This document shows, in pieces, positions 1 through 12,310 of a DNA stretch of 64,000 nt (its first letter is position 1; each line of letters begins with the position of its first letter). Under the pieces are notes generated by a model, which was given only the letters and a program-made list of their open reading frames with translations, did no database searches and was not told the DNA's origin. The DNA comes from Cyprinodon diabolis (lineage: Eukaryota; Chordata; Actinopteri; Cyprinodontiformes; Cyprinodontidae), in NCBI GenBank assembly GCA_030533445.1, contig CM060075.1, positions 36,600,196-36,664,195 on the forward strand, written 5' to 3'. A program made the position numbers and the translations under genes.

Positions 1-211
1 TGACCAAACGTTGTTTTTGATAGCTGATAAGAAGGAACAATTGCGGTAGGGAAAAGTGATACATACAGCCTTGAGAGGATTATGAAGACTGTCCAAGAAT
101 TTGATTTGACTTATCGGTTAATTTTCTAGTTGGACTTTGTGTGGTTTTACTGCTAAAAGTAAATTGCTACTACATGCTGGACTGAAAAGTATAACCCAGT
201 GTTAAAACCAC

Positions 212-215
<4 letters not shown>

Positions 216-300
<85 letters not shown>
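216..300. repeat. Poly-A run followed by (TA)n microsatellite
   Basis: About 29 A residues (216-244) are followed directly by roughly 27 TA dinucleotides (to about 300). This is low-complexity sequence with no coding meaning. The A-run may be the tail of an old retroposed sequence, but no body of one is recognisable upstream. Confidence 0.95.
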
Positions 301-303
<3 letters not shown>

Positions 304-1117
304 TCTTGATTTAATATCTTCTATAATACTTGTTGTACTTAAAATGTATGGATTTCATGTCTTAGTTAAAAATAAGTTGATAAATATGTTCATAAATATA
401 GATAAAAACTGCTAAAAATCTTTAAAAAGTTTGAAATATGCCTTTAGCGATTGTTTTCAGTGACAGATTGAAGAACCAATACAAACAGACCTCACATCAA
501 CCAATTAAGCATTGAGGGCATTGGTTATAAACCACTTTACATAAGTCTGACTTTTTTAAGTCTAAAATAACATTCTGATTTGCTGACGTTCTGAATTTTG
601 TGTTTGGGAAACGAGAATCATCAAAACTACGAGAAATGGCTTGAAATAATAATCTCAATGTTTAATCCATATAATATACAGGTTTATTAAAAACGTGTCT
701 TTAAACAAATCCTATATTTATAAGGTTAGCTAAAAGCTAATTCAGTAAAGTCGACAGGATGGAAAACGAATCTGCAAAGAGCTGCGTGCAGGGCAAAGAC
801 CTCCGCACGTTTCATGCCCAACCCATGTGCCACCACCACACCCGTAGTGAAAAATATTTAAGTTTTGCAGATATTTTATTTCTTTGAGATGTTCCTATAT
901 TTGAACCTTTACTATGAGCAGCTCTAAAGCTTTCTGGTTACACAAAAGCATAGAGGTACTTAAAAGCAAACAAGCCAGGGGACCCAGTTTGATCTGATTG
1001 ATGGTTAGTTCAAGTATATATGGACTTTCACTTCTTTAAAGGCCGGTTATCAAAATCAGCAAAAAATTTTCAGTTTCTTCTTTTTGAACTAACTCTTTGT
1101 GATTATCTTCTTTATAG
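301..1117. other. AT-rich intronic sequence, nothing recognised
   Basis: No exon, RNA gene or clear repeat is visible. It is taken as intron of the zinc-finger gene because the next exon opens in mid-codon at 1118. Confidence 0.5.
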
Positions 1118-4100
1118 TTTGTCTTCAAAATCCACATCCACCAAATTCCAAACCTCTCACACCATATCAAAAAGTACAGCAACAAGCAAACTTGTCACAA
1201 AAGCGAAAGTCTTGGTTTCCAAAGCTAAAAGCATCTCCACCAAACAGTTACCTAAAACTGTCAAGAAATCCACCTCAGCGGGGAAGAGCGCTGGCGTTAA
1301 ATCCATCGGAGTGAAACAGGCAGCTTCGTTGGTCCCAAAAGCCACTACTGCTGGAAAGAAACCTGAAGCTAATAAGATAAAAACAGTAAAGAACACGAAA
1401 CCTGTGAGGACATTGCAGCAGTCAAAGACTACATCAACTGCCAAGGCCCAAACCACCATCAAAGAACTCCAGCAAAGTTCAGAGTCCAAAACTGATGCTG
1501 TGGAAAAGCAAAAAAAACCGACAAACAAAACTAAGACACTACAAGGTTAGTTTCTACCAAAACAACCAATATACATATACTTTTTTACACCCTTTAAAAT
1601 CTTAATGCCATGTTTTTTTTTATTTTATTTCATGTTGTGAATTTCTTACAGTAATTAAAGATATTTAATTCTCATAGAAATGAGCTGCTGATGCTTTAAA
1701 ACTCAGACCAAGTTGTTTTAGTGTTTTGCACATTGATCAGCAATTTTGCTCAATAGTTTCACCTTTTTCACTTTTTACTGCTGCATCACGTTAGCCTGTG
1801 AAATAGAAACATGAATAAGAGGCTGTGTTTGGGAAATATGTTTGAATAAAAAAAAAATCTGTTTTTGGAGTAGTCTAAATAAAAAAAAAAACAACAGAAA
1901 AAAAATAAATTCCTGCACGATAAAAGGACAACCTTTTGATACTGATGCTGTCAGAGCAACACTGGAAGCTCCATGCATGGTCTATACCACCCTTATTTAT
2001 TCATACATCTCAAATCACATCTTCAAATCTCTTAGGCTAAAACTGCTGCAGTAGCAAATAGTTTATAGATGATTTAGATAATTTTCCGCGTGAGATTTCT
2101 TGATGCATTTAGTCTTCTACTTTTTAACCTCTTTTACAGATTCTGTGCTGATGAAAAAAGAAAAGTCATCAATGGTAAGCTTCCACGGGTTGATTCTAAT
2201 AATGTAGTTCACGGTTCTAGGCTTTTTATGATTAAAAACCTCAACTGACCTGAGAACACCGACAATGTTTTGGTGGATTTAGCGAAGCTGGTGTTAAGGT
2301 GCATTCACACTGAACGAGATGTCTAGCACTGTCATCCCTAAACCCAAAAAATGCACAACCACCGCAGTTCTTTTCCGCGGATCGGGGCTGGGACCTGGAT
2401 CTGTTTACGACTGCAATGGTTCTGTTGAGCTGCAGCACACCAGTCCTAGCCACATGAGGGAGATATACATCAGGCTACTCTGATTTAGAAAGAAAAGTCA
2501 GAAAGGCAAGAGCCCCATAGATGGAGTCAAAGATCTGGAAATGTAATTCTTGCCAAATGGCTACAGTTAAACAAATCTCATACATGCCTACTTACATTGT
2601 TTATCTACTATCAGTGTTTTTTTTAGGAGGATTTACATTGAAGAAACGTCACTCTGTAGTTCAAACTTCAAACTAACTGTGGATGGGACATGGAATATAT
2701 AATGTAGGCTAGTGGAAACAACAGTGAGGAAAATAAGTATTCAACACTGTTATTTTGCAAGTTCTCCCACTTAGAAATCAAGCAAGGGTCTGAGATTGTC
2801 ATCGTAGGTGCGTATCCACTGTGAGAGACATAATCTAAAAAATCCAGAATTCACAATAAATTATTTTTAACTTAATTTGTATGATACAGCTCCAAATAAG
2901 TATTTGAACACCTGATAAAATCAATGTTGATATTTGGTACAGTAGCCTTTGTTAACAAACATCAAACATTTCCATTAGTTTTTCACCAGGTTTGCACACA
3001 CTGCAGGAGGGATTTTGGCCCACTCCTCTACACAAATCTTCTCTAGATCAGTCAGGTTTCTGGGCTGTCACTGAGAAACATGGAGTTTGAGCTCCCTCCA
3101 AAGATTCTCTACTGGGTTTGGGTCTGGAGACTGGCTAGGCCACGTGATAACCTTCATATGCTTCTTCCAGAACCACTTCTTGGTTATCCTAGCTGTGTGC
3201 TTCGATTCATTGTCATGTTGGCAGACCCCGCCTCGTCCCATCTTTAATGGTCTAACTGAGGGAAAGAGGCTGTTCCCAGAAATCTCTCAATACATGGCCC
3301 TGGTCATCCTCTCGTTAATACAGTGCAGTCACCCTGTCCTGTGTGCAGAAAAACACCCCCAAAGCCTGATGCTACCACCCCCATGCTTCGCAGTAGGAAT
3401 GGTTTTCTTGGGATGGAACCCATAATTATTCTTCCTCCAAACACAGTTAGAGGAATTATGACCAGAAAGTTCTATTTTGGTCTCATCTGACCACATGACT
3501 TTCTACCATGACTCCTTTGGATTATCCAAATGTTCATTGGCAAACATAAGGTGGGCCTTGGCATGTGCTGGTTTAAGCAGGGGAACCTTCAGTGCCATGC
3601 ATGATCAAACCATGAAGTCTTAGTGTATTGCCAACAGTAACCTTGGAAACGGTGGTCCCAGCTCTTTTCAGGTCATTGACCAGCTCCTCCCGTGTAGTTC
3701 TGGGCTGATTTCTCACCTTTCTCAGGATCATTGATACCCCACGAGATGAGATCTTTCACGGAGCCCCAGTCAGAGGGAGAATGACAGCCCTCTTTGGCTT
3801 CTTCCATCCTTTTGGAGATGTACAATTTAGCCTCTAGTGTCCCTAGGACAGCTCTTTGGTCTTTGCCATGTTAGTAGTTGGATTCTTACTGATTGTATGG
3901 GATGAATGCAGATAACGATCTCAAACAGGTGCATCTAATTTAGGATAATAAATGGAGTGGAGGTGGACATGTTGAAGGCAGACTAACAGGTCTTTGGAGG
4001 TCAGAATTCTAGTTTATTGACAGGGGATCAAATACTTATTTGCAGCTGTACCATACAAATAAATAGTTAAAAAAATCATTTATTGTGATTTCTTGATTTT

Positions 4101-7100
4101 TTTTTTTTTTAGATTATGTCTCTCACAATGGTCATGCACCTACAATGACAATTTCAGACCCCTCCATGATTGTGTGAGTGTGAGAACTTGCAAAATAGCA
4201 GGGTGTTCAAATACTTATTTTCCTCACTCTATATCTTTGAAGCCTGCGCAACATGTCTTTTGTTTTTATAGTGGATCCATACAATCAAGCTCTAGATGAA
4301 TTTAAGCTCTTTCGGCACGGTAGGGTCAGCCATGATGGGACCTAAAGCAGATAGAATTCAGAATCGTCTCTATCTCTTTTTGAAGAAAAATATTCATCTT
4401 TAATAAGCTAAATTTTCACCGCACAGGATGAGTAATATTAGATGCATTATGACGTGAGCTTCCATTTGTAGTATATTTTTAAGTTTTAACTTTTTTTAAC
4501 CATTAATTGATTCCTGATGTCTTGAAAGTTGATAAAGACTGTAAAGAACAAGCAGTCACCAAGAGATACAGTCACTTCTACTGGATCCATTTCTACCAAA
4601 ACGTCAAGAGTCCTGGCAAAGACTTTGCATATCTTCAGATGGATAAAAATGTTTTCAAGGTGTTCAGGACAGCAGTTAACAAGCGCAGTCTCACTAAAGG
4701 AGGCGCATCTGAAAGAAAGACATAGCTTAACATTTCATCCAGATGTTGTATTTATATCTGAAGTTTTCCAAATAAATCTTAACTTTAGCTGTGAAAATGG
4801 TAACCGACATTCAATAAACACATTTTCTCTGAGCTTGACTGGAAGCTGTTAAACTTGGATAAATATAAGTTTTTATTGTGAAAATCTGGTTCTAACAGTT
4901 TAATATGGATCTTTTGTAGAGCACCAACCACAGCAGGACCACCCTTAAAGATACTTAACAGAAATACAAATATTTTAAAAGTAAATTTAAGTTTTCTTTC
5001 TCCCCTTTTGTTTCCTCCACAAAGTGTTCCCAGTATGTTTTATTTTAATTACAGCAGTTTACATAGGTAGTTTTTTTTTTTTTATCTAATCCTTTTGAAT
5101 TTTATCTCCATACAGGATGAAAATAAAGAGAGAAAGCTTTCCTCAGGACGATTTAATGAGCTCGACTTTAGCACTGGAGATTTTGTGACAGTTGATGAGG
5201 TTAATGAAGACATGGTTGACAAAACTGAAAATCGTTCCTTTTCATCTAAGCCGACATCCGAAGAGAAAGAGGCAGGGGGTTCTGCTGTTCATACTGGTGT
5301 CAGAAAGACCTTGTCTTCCTATTCTTCATCCAAATCTGCAAAAGGCAACCAATCTGGTTCCACGTCTGCTGGTGTAAACCCAAACACAAAAAGCTCCTCA
5401 AAACTTAAGAAATGTGTAACCAATGCAACGGTTTATAAAACTTCTCCTTCCTCCCCTTTTGTAAAGTCTATAAAAACGCCATCTTCCTCTGGTCAGAAAG
5501 CTCAGACAGTCAAGAAGAAGCCTCCTAGCAGATCATTGGGACCCTCATCCTCAGTTGGGAATAACTGTTCATCAGCAACAGCCCAGAAGACATCAATTAA
5601 AAATCAGCAAGGGCATCAGAAGCATAAAAAACCTGCAGAAAGTACAGTAACAAAGCCAGACCACAAGGGGTCACTAGAGAATGTTGCTGCATATACTGTA
5701 GTTACCAAGTCTACTAGTGATGCATCATCACAGATGGATATATCTGCAGAGGGACAGATCTTACAGGGGAATGTGGAGAAAGATCTGAAAGATGAAACCA
5801 TACAAGAGATGATTGAAAAGAAAGCAGAAGGAAATGACACCAATAGCAAAAACACAGAGGAGAATGGTAGAGTTGTGAAAAAAGAAGTCCTAGGTTTCCT
5901 TCATAAAGATGCTGATGAACAGCAAAATGGGGAGGATCAAGAAAAAAAAACAGAATCCCAAATACCTCAATCAGAGCAGGACTGCACTGCTGTTGAAATG
6001 GCTGATACTGACAAGTTAGATGATTGCCATGAAATGGAAATGGATGTGTCTACCAAGCCGCAGGACAGTACACCTGTAGAGCAGGCAACTATAGGAATCA
6101 ATAATAGTAAACAAACCCCCGGTTCTGTCAGTGAAAAAATGAAGCTGGAAAACAAGGAGGATGACCAAGGAAAAAAGACTAAAACCCAAATACCTGGACC
6201 AGAGAAGGACCAGACCATTCATCAGTGTGGTCTTGAAGTTGTGGAAGGGGCTGATAAAATGGAAATAGATGTGTCTAACAAGCTGCAGGACATTACATCT
6301 GTAGAGCAGGAAACTACAGCTGATGGTGGAGATGAAGGTCCCACATTGATGCAGGTGTCTGAAAGGGATGAGGCTAAAGAAATCCACAGTCCTGAAGAAT
6401 CATCAGTCAGTGTTACATCTGATAGAGATAAAGAAACAAGTGAAGACACCAATCCAACTCCAAATAGTGGTGGTGCTGCATCAATCCTAAGACCAAGGGA
6501 AGGAATCCATTTATCAGAGAAAGTGTGTGAAACCTCCAAAGAGGTTGGTCAGATATCTAATGAAGACCAGCCTCTTGAAACCGGTGCCAGCAAAGACACT
6601 TTAAAAGACCAGAAGCTTGTAGATCCCACTGACCAACTGGCTAAATCAGAGGACAAATTCAAGGAAGAGGTTTATCGAGCCATAGACTCATCTGAAGATC
6701 CGCCAACAAAAGCCACCACAGAATCTGAGACTGAGAAGAAAGAAGGAACAGAGAAAGAAAGAACAACCAGATCTGGAGATTACAGAACAAGAGAAAGTCG
6801 CTCAAGGAGCAGAACATCTAAAAGTGAGGAAAAAGACAAAACAACTAAGCAACTGGACAGGGCAACGAAGAAGCCTACAACGAAAACAAGCAAGACGAAA
6901 AAAGAGGAAATGAGTGTTAAAGATTTGGAGGAGCCGGTCTATGAGGTTTTGGACTCTATTGAAGATGATGCTGTTCAAGAGGCCTCAACTAATACAGGTC
7001 GGAGACGGTCAGCTAGAGGAAAGAAAACGGATGAAAAGATCTTAGCTCAGGTAGAAGAACCTAAAACGTCTGAGAAAGTAGAGGAAATATTCACAGTTTT

Positions 7101-9522
7101 AGACTCTGTCGAAGATGAGAGACCTGAGGACAAAGCAGTGACAACAAGATCTACTAGAGGAAGAAAAGAAAATGCAGCCAAGAAGGTGGAAGAAAATGCC
7201 AAAACAAGGGACAATAAGACCCCGAGAAGACGCACACCAGCCAGAGATTCCAAGGAAAAAGACACAGAGAAATCTCCGAAAACGGATGTTGGGGTTTCTT
7301 CGAAGGAAAGTACACCAGGGAAGGGAAGACTAAGGAAAGACAATGAGACAAGTACAAAACAAACCAGTGAAGAAGAGCCTGTATATCAGATTATAAATGC
7401 TCTTGGAGAAGATACGTTTGTTGAAAATAAGTCACCAGCATCCAATTTGAAGAAAGAGAGTGATACGAAAGATAAGGTGACTGAAGAATTTAACATTAGT
7501 TTGTCTGTTTTCTCACCAATAGAATCTAATGGAAACAATCAAAATTTGTTATTGTCAGGTAATTCATGGGAGGCTAAAGAGATCAGAGAGATTATTATTA
7601 TTTTTTTTAGAAAATAACACATGCAAAACAGATATAAAGAAAGACGAAAATTCTTAGAAAATAGGAAAGATTTATCTAAGATATAAAGCGACAGCAGAGA
7701 AAAGTGCTTTATCAAACCTAGATCAAGTGAGCTCAGAGGAGGAAAATTATGCTGATGATATCTTTAAAGAATTAGAACTGAAGAAAAGGCAAGTTGCTGC
7801 TACGAAAACAAAAAATAAAAAGATAAAACATTAATGGAAAGAGAAACTAGGGAACGTCAATCAGGGGGATCGCCTAAAGCCAGAGGTGTGGTTGAACTAC
7901 AAACCAATAAGGGTTGTTTTTTTTGTGTTTTTTTTGTCACAAGTGTTTAGATTATTGCTTTAATCTCACCAACATCGTGTTTCATTTTAGAGTTTGCCAG
8001 CTTTGGATGAAGCTGGTCACAATGAGGCCAAGGAGGCAGATGAAGTGGAAACCATACAAATGTCCAACCCTTCTAAACGCAAACACAGTGATAACACAGG
8101 TTTGTTTTATGTCATCATCAAATGTAAACCTCATTCCAAATGCACTTAAACGGCTGTTTAAAAAAGTAAAATTTTAGTGTCCTTTAAAACATGTGTTTTA
8201 AGCTAAAGTCTATTTTTCTTAAGGCTGCATTGAAGCCGTGGATATTTTCCACATTCTTCAGAATAAAACTGTAATATAAAATAGCCTGACATTGAGCCTT
8301 GTGGAACACCTTTCAAACTAGACTTCTGTTTTTTTTTTTTTTTTTTTATAATTTTTTTTTGCAAAACACACTTTACCATTTTCCAAATTCCTTTGTTTTG
8401 CTGAAAGGAAACGTTTTGGGTCTATTTTAACAAAGGCTCATGATCAGCAGAGGTAAACACTTTATCCAGGTCAACAACAAGGCTGTGACATGCTGCCTGA
8501 TGTCTAAAGACATGACGTGTCATTTGTTAGCATTAGAGCTGGTGTTTCTTTAATACCATGAGGTTAAGAAAATCAGATTTTCACTTACATTGTTAGTTTT
8601 AGCAAAGTATTACCTTAGATGTGTGCTGACTTCAGATTTCAGAAAAAAGCAATAATAGACAAGTTGATTTTAAGTAACCAGTTGAGCTGAATTTGTTAAA
8701 ATATGCTTAGTTGGAACTAAAGAGAAATTAGACGGATTGAGATGTTCTGCAATGGAATATTTGAACAGTTAACTGCATTTTAGATGAAATAGGAGTTAAT
8801 TTACTTAACTAGATAATTTGAGATTCAAAACAACACATGAAAGGAAGGGCTCAGACACATTTATTCTAGTCTTTATGTTTTTAGTTAAGGGCGTTTACAG
8901 CAGTAGTGTGTTTAATCAAAGGCTACATTCCCTAAGGGTTTTATCACCAAGAGAAAGTCAGTTTCCACTGCAACTATCTGCTTAGAGAAAGTAAGAGAAA
9001 ACAGAAAATTAAATAATCTTTGCTCTTCTTTAGCTGTCGAGGAGGAAAACCAGGAGCTTACTACCCCTGATGCAAAGCGAACACATTGTCAATCTCCATG
9101 TGTCTCAGCTGACCTCCAGCTGCCACCATTCAATCCTAAAAACCCTCTCGGTGAGAATTGATTTGTTGGAAAAAAAAGAAAAAGAGAGGCAGCATTTGGA
9201 AAAGTGAAGTCATAGTTACTATTTTCATCTCTTTTATTCCTCTACAGGTGAGGAATTTGTCGTTCCCAAATCTGGATTTTTCTGTAACCTCTGCTCCATG
9301 TTTTATATGAATGAAAACTCTGCCAAGAAAATCCACTGCAGCAGCCAGAAACACTACAACAACCTGGTGGTACGCACAAAGGAGACAGACATTCACACTC
9401 AGAAAATGAATTCTTGGTTCATTCTTTGGTTACTCATTTTATTCCTTCTTCTTTCTCAGAAACATTACCAGAAGCTCAAACAGGAAACTTCAGGAACAAC
9501 ATCGCAAAGTATCCAGGATTAG
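1118..9522 (+). CDS. Matrin-type zinc-finger nuclear protein, ZNF638/matrin-3-like (3' part of gene)
   Basis: This is the 3' portion of a multi-exon gene whose start lies left of the window. Exons read from splice sites: 1118-1545, 2140-2174, 5116-7558, an uncertain damaged piece 7611-about 7907, 7991-8099, 9034-9150, 9248-9369 and 9460-9522 (stop TAG at 9520). Phases agree from 1118 through 7558 and again from 7991 to the stop. The protein is rich in Ser, Thr, Lys and Glu, with no membrane segment or signal peptide, as expected for a nuclear scaffold or nucleic-acid-binding protein. A matrin-type finger (C-x2-C-x13-H-x5-H) lies at the C-terminus, and a FVTVDEV motif near 5182 resembles the acidic repeats known from ZNF638/NP220. 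RNA-recognition motifs, if present, would lie upstream. Matrin-3-like and ZNF638-like cannot be separated by eye. The interruption at 7611-7907 leaves open a frame lesion or assembly indels. Confidence 0.72.
2722..4231 (-). mobile_element. Degenerate Tc1-like DNA transposon in an intron
   Basis: Long imperfect terminal inverted repeats pair about 2722-2845 with about 4085-4231; both begin GTGAGGAAAATAAGTATT when read inward. The minus strand between about 3560 and 2980 reads as a Tc1-type transposase: a WSDETK block (first Asp), [13 protein letters not shown], a [11 protein letters not shown] block (second Asp) and [11 protein letters not shown] (Glu). Several stop codons interrupt it, so it is dead. 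It sits in the intron between exons 2140-2174 and 5116-7558 of the zinc-finger gene. Confidence 0.85.
4507..4725 (+). pseudogene. Possible decayed exon of the zinc-finger gene
   Basis: Two overlapping frames here (from 4507 and 4529) are rich in Lys, Ser and Thr like the neighbouring exons. Neither has a convincing pair of splice sites, and the gene's phase already passes from 2174 to 5116 without it. It may be a skipped or dead exon, or chance. Confidence 0.2.
5116..7558 (+). CDS. Giant internal exon (about 814 codons) of the matrin-type zinc-finger gene
   Basis: The exon starts after the acceptor ending at 5115 (phase 0) and ends at a CAG/gtaatt donor at 7558 (phase 1). The N-terminal part carries FVTVDEV, then a Ser/Lys-rich stretch. 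An internal duplication follows (about 5952-6105 and 6157-6320), sharing the order KKT-x2-QIP, MDVS or IDVS, K-x-QD-x-T and VEQ. The C-terminal half holds four copies of an acidic motif resembling [14 protein letters not shown] (near 6664, 6928, 7071 and 7369), each next to a basic Arg/Lys-rich tract such as RRSARGKK. The alternation of acidic and basic blocks suggests a charged, disordered scaffold. This matches the style of ZNF638 acidic repeats, but the exact family assignment is inference. Confidence 0.8.
7611..7907 (+). pseudogene. Coding-like segment with two in-frame stops and a frameshift (damaged exon or assembly error)
   Basis: A 52-bp putative intron (7559-7610) ends in a T-rich acceptor, and the phase fits the previous exon. 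The frame then meets TAG at 7655-7657, runs open for 58 codons with an acidic/basic composition like the rest of the gene, and meets TAA at 7832-7834. A coding-like frame resumes in another register from about 7834. This is the only candidate able to bridge phase 1 at 7558 to phase 0 at 7991, so it is probably the ancestral exon. Either the gene is broken here or the assembly has small indels in A-runs. Confidence 0.4.
9034..9522 (+). CDS. Last three exons with matrin-type zinc finger
   Basis: Exons 9034-9150, 9248-9369 and 9460-9522 join in phases 1, 0 and stop. The encoded C-terminus has an NPKNPLG lead-in, then a finger with Cys pair C-N-L-C in [10 protein letters not shown], and His residues in [10 protein letters not shown]. 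This is the matrin-type zinc finger that binds nucleic acid in matrin-3 and ZNF638 relatives. The frame closes 20 codons into the last exon. All splice sites are canonical GT/AG. Confidence 0.85.
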
Positions 9523-10840
9523 CTCTGACTGATCAGCTACACCTAATATTTCTATAAGATCTGAAACCAGAGGTTTTCCTTCTGCCATGTTTTCAGTCAT
9601 CTATGTCATGATGGAATCGATTAGTGGAGAAGAGATGTTTTGGAGATCATTTTTCTTACATTTTTAAGATCTTAGAGATGTTTGTTGCTCTTAAGTTTTA
9701 TATGTCTGTATTTATCAAGACTTCCAGACTTTGTTAATCCTGTTGTTTTAGTTTAATTTAATTGTTTATTTTATTCCTTGGTATTCTTCATTCTTCTCCT
9801 TAGTTTATGAATTACATTTCTTCTTCCTTACCCCTCCCAGTGTCTTTTTCTTTATTCCTAAGGTTATTTCTGCTTTATATTATCCTTTCTTCTTCCACTG
9901 TCATTGTCCTGCATTTATTCCCTGCTTTTTCCCTCCTTTTTCCTTCTATATAACATCCTTTATTTCTCCTCCATTGTTAACCACCTTGTCTTCCTTGTTC
10001 CTCTGCACTGCCTTGCGTGCTACCACCTGTAGCGTTCCTTGTTCATTTCATAATTTCAGAGGTTCCATATTTAAAGTCTGCCAATTCTAGAGATATCAAC
10101 CGTACATTCAAGGAGAGATTTAGTGTTCCACATCTCCACCTGAAATCAAAGGATCAAGAACATGAGGAGCTTGAGTTTTTAAAAATCTGGAGGTTTAAAT
10201 GTGAAAGATTTGCAAGAACCTTGAGTAGAGGTACCAAAGTCCAGCTAGTTTTAATATATAAATGAAAACGCTGAACAAAAGATATATGATGGGTTCATTT
10301 TAGGAAAGTAGTGAAAACAACTTTTCCACTTAAAATTTTCCTCTAGTTTACCTTATATTACTGTTTTCACTTTGTTTTTGTTTTACTTTTAGACTGGATT
10401 ATTTATGTAATCTGATTATAAAAAGTTTAATGATCAGTTGAGGTTAGTATTATGTTTTATCTGGTGTACATGGATACATTAAAAAAGGATTTTCTGTGAC
10501 ATAATGAGTTACTGTTGTGTTTATTTTGTACGGTGGACATACTGAACTCTTACTATCTTTATTTTTTTATATATATATTTTTTGCTTTACCTGTAGATCA
10601 GTATTTTTTAGATTATTGTTTAAAATGAGTCTCAATATAGTTTTTAAGGTTTACTAAATACTTAAAAAATGCTTAAAGCTTAAAAAATGACCATGAATGC
10701 AGAGCTTGGTAGCACTGAAGTCCAATAATTTGATACCAGTATATCAATAGTGCATCACATCAAGTTTAATTCAATTTAAAAATACTTGATTAAACCCAAA
10801 GGGAATTTAAATGTAGTAACTTCTCTGTGCTTCTTAATAT
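9523..10840 (+). other. 3' untranslated region and downstream AT-rich sequence
   Basis: Non-coding sequence follows the TAG at 9520. The first part is presumably the 3' UTR of the zinc-finger gene. No clear AATAAA signal was found, so its end is not fixed. Confidence 0.4.
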
Positions 10841-11390
10841 CTTGTTGTAGATGTTAGTAGCTGTAAGCAGTAATGATCTCTATTGGTCTGTCATGGAGAA
10901 GCCTTTGACTCAAGACACCATGTTTAAAAATCTTCTGAAGAGGATGCTCACTATTGTCCATAATCTTCATTTTATTAAGAATTCTTTGTGAAATAATATC
11001 GAGAGGCTCTAGTTCCTAGACCAAAGGCTGGCCTTTTTTTTTAATCAACTTGAGCTTTTTCAAGTCATTAGCTCTAAAACTGTTACCACAGCAGATGATG
11101 AAGAGATCACACTCTCCACAACTTGCTGCAAACGCCAAAGGACCGCAGCCTCCTGAGGAACCAAAATCTGCTCTGTCTGTATTTGTCGGCATCACAGTTG
11201 CCTCTCTAGTTTAGTTTGTTGTCCAGTAGAACTTTTAAGGTATTTATACTCCTGTTTCTTCTGAAATCTACAATCATTTCCATTGTTTTGCTGACATTCA
11301 GGATCCAATGATTATTTCCACATCATTCCACTAAGCAGTTCACTAACTCCCTGTACTCAGCTTATTGTCCATCTTTGATGCACTGGTACT
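10840..11390 (-). mobile_element. 3' fragment of a non-LTR retrotransposon (Rex1/L2/CR1-like)
   Basis: The minus strand reads, with interruptions, like the C-terminal part of fish non-LTR reverse transcriptases: a VDFRRN-like start, VLLDNKL, and a LRRLRSFGVCSKL-like block followed by a Trp-rich remnant. Stops and frameshifts are present, so it is a 5'-truncated dead copy. Confidence 0.5.
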
Positions 11391-11439
11391 GGAACTCAGA
11401 TTCGGGGAGCCAAGATTTTTACTAAGCTACATCCCCGCA

Positions 11440-11869
11440 GTTCTTCCACTCATCTACATATTCATGATGTAGATGAGTGGAAGACAGCATTCAACACCCC
11501 TACAGGGCATTATGAGCACCTGGTCATGCCTTTTGGGGCTCACTTATGCTCCAGCTGTCTTCCAACATCTGGTAAATGAGGTGCTCAGGGACTCGGTGGG
11601 ACAGTTTGTGTTTGTTTATCTGGATGACATAATTATTTACTCCCGGGATCTAGAGTCCTATATAAGGATGTCAGATATGTTTTGTTGTGTCTCCTGCAGA
11701 ATCAGCTCTTTGTGAAAGCAGAGAAATGGGAATTTCATGCAGAAACTATGTCTTAGTTGGGTTTTCTGGTTTCCCCAGACCATATTGCTATAGATCCAAC
11801 AAAGGTGAGTGCACTTATCGACTGGCCTGAGGTTAGAAAGCAATTACAGCGATTCTTGGGGTTTGCTAA
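11440..11869 (+). pseudogene. Ty3/gypsy reverse transcriptase fragment, frame-broken
   Basis: The frame from 11473 carries YLDDIIIYS, the YxDD reverse-transcriptase active-site motif. A shifted frame continues with DPTKVSALIDWPEV and LQRFLGFAN, the RT-RNase H connection typical of gypsy pol. At least two frameshifts and stops are present. The left edge is a hairpin (arms of about 17 bp around 11447-11484) that partly duplicates the RT sequence in inverted orientation. The segment is cut off on the right by an inserted LTR-like sequence at 11870. Confidence 0.8.
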
Positions 11870-12310
11870 TGTGACACGCACAGGGGGGACAAACAAAACA
11901 TGTAATGCAAAAGAAAACAAATTAGTAAATCAAAATAAAAGAAAACACATTAGTAATTTCAATAAGCAAACAAACAGTAAAAGAAAAAAGCAAGCACTTC
12001 AAACAGTGGAACAAATTGTCATTGTCCAATTTCATATGCCTTCCAGTGGGGCCAGAGGAGTCATGCCCAGCTCGATCAGCCTGTTTAAGCAGCAACAGGT
12101 TTCATTGAGAGCTCCCCAAACAAACAACGTCAAAACAAGACAGCAGAGCGTCCAAAGTGCTGCAGCTCCAAGACAACCCTAAACCAGGAAACCCATGAGA
12201 AAACCTGTAGATTCAGGTAAAGTAAATTAATATCTTAACAGGTAGCTTACCCAGGAGTGGAAAAACAGCCTAACCAGCGAGAAAGCAGACCAGCAGGTGA
12301 GGACAAGGTG
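11870..12310. mobile_element. Diverged LTR fragment related to the gypsy LTR at 22048-22975
   Basis: The segment begins TGTGAC like the LTR at 22048. It shares long diverged stretches with it, such as ATGCAAAAGAAAACAAATTA, GGGGCCAGAGGAGTC, GACAGCAG and GGTAGCTTACCCA. It lies between an RT piece and an integrase piece of another gypsy relic, so it appears to have inserted into that relic. It lacks the last part of the LTR. Confidence 0.7.

Noticed and set aside
3087..3425. 112-codon plus-strand frame
   Set aside because: It is antisense to the Tc1-like transposase relic at 2722-4231.
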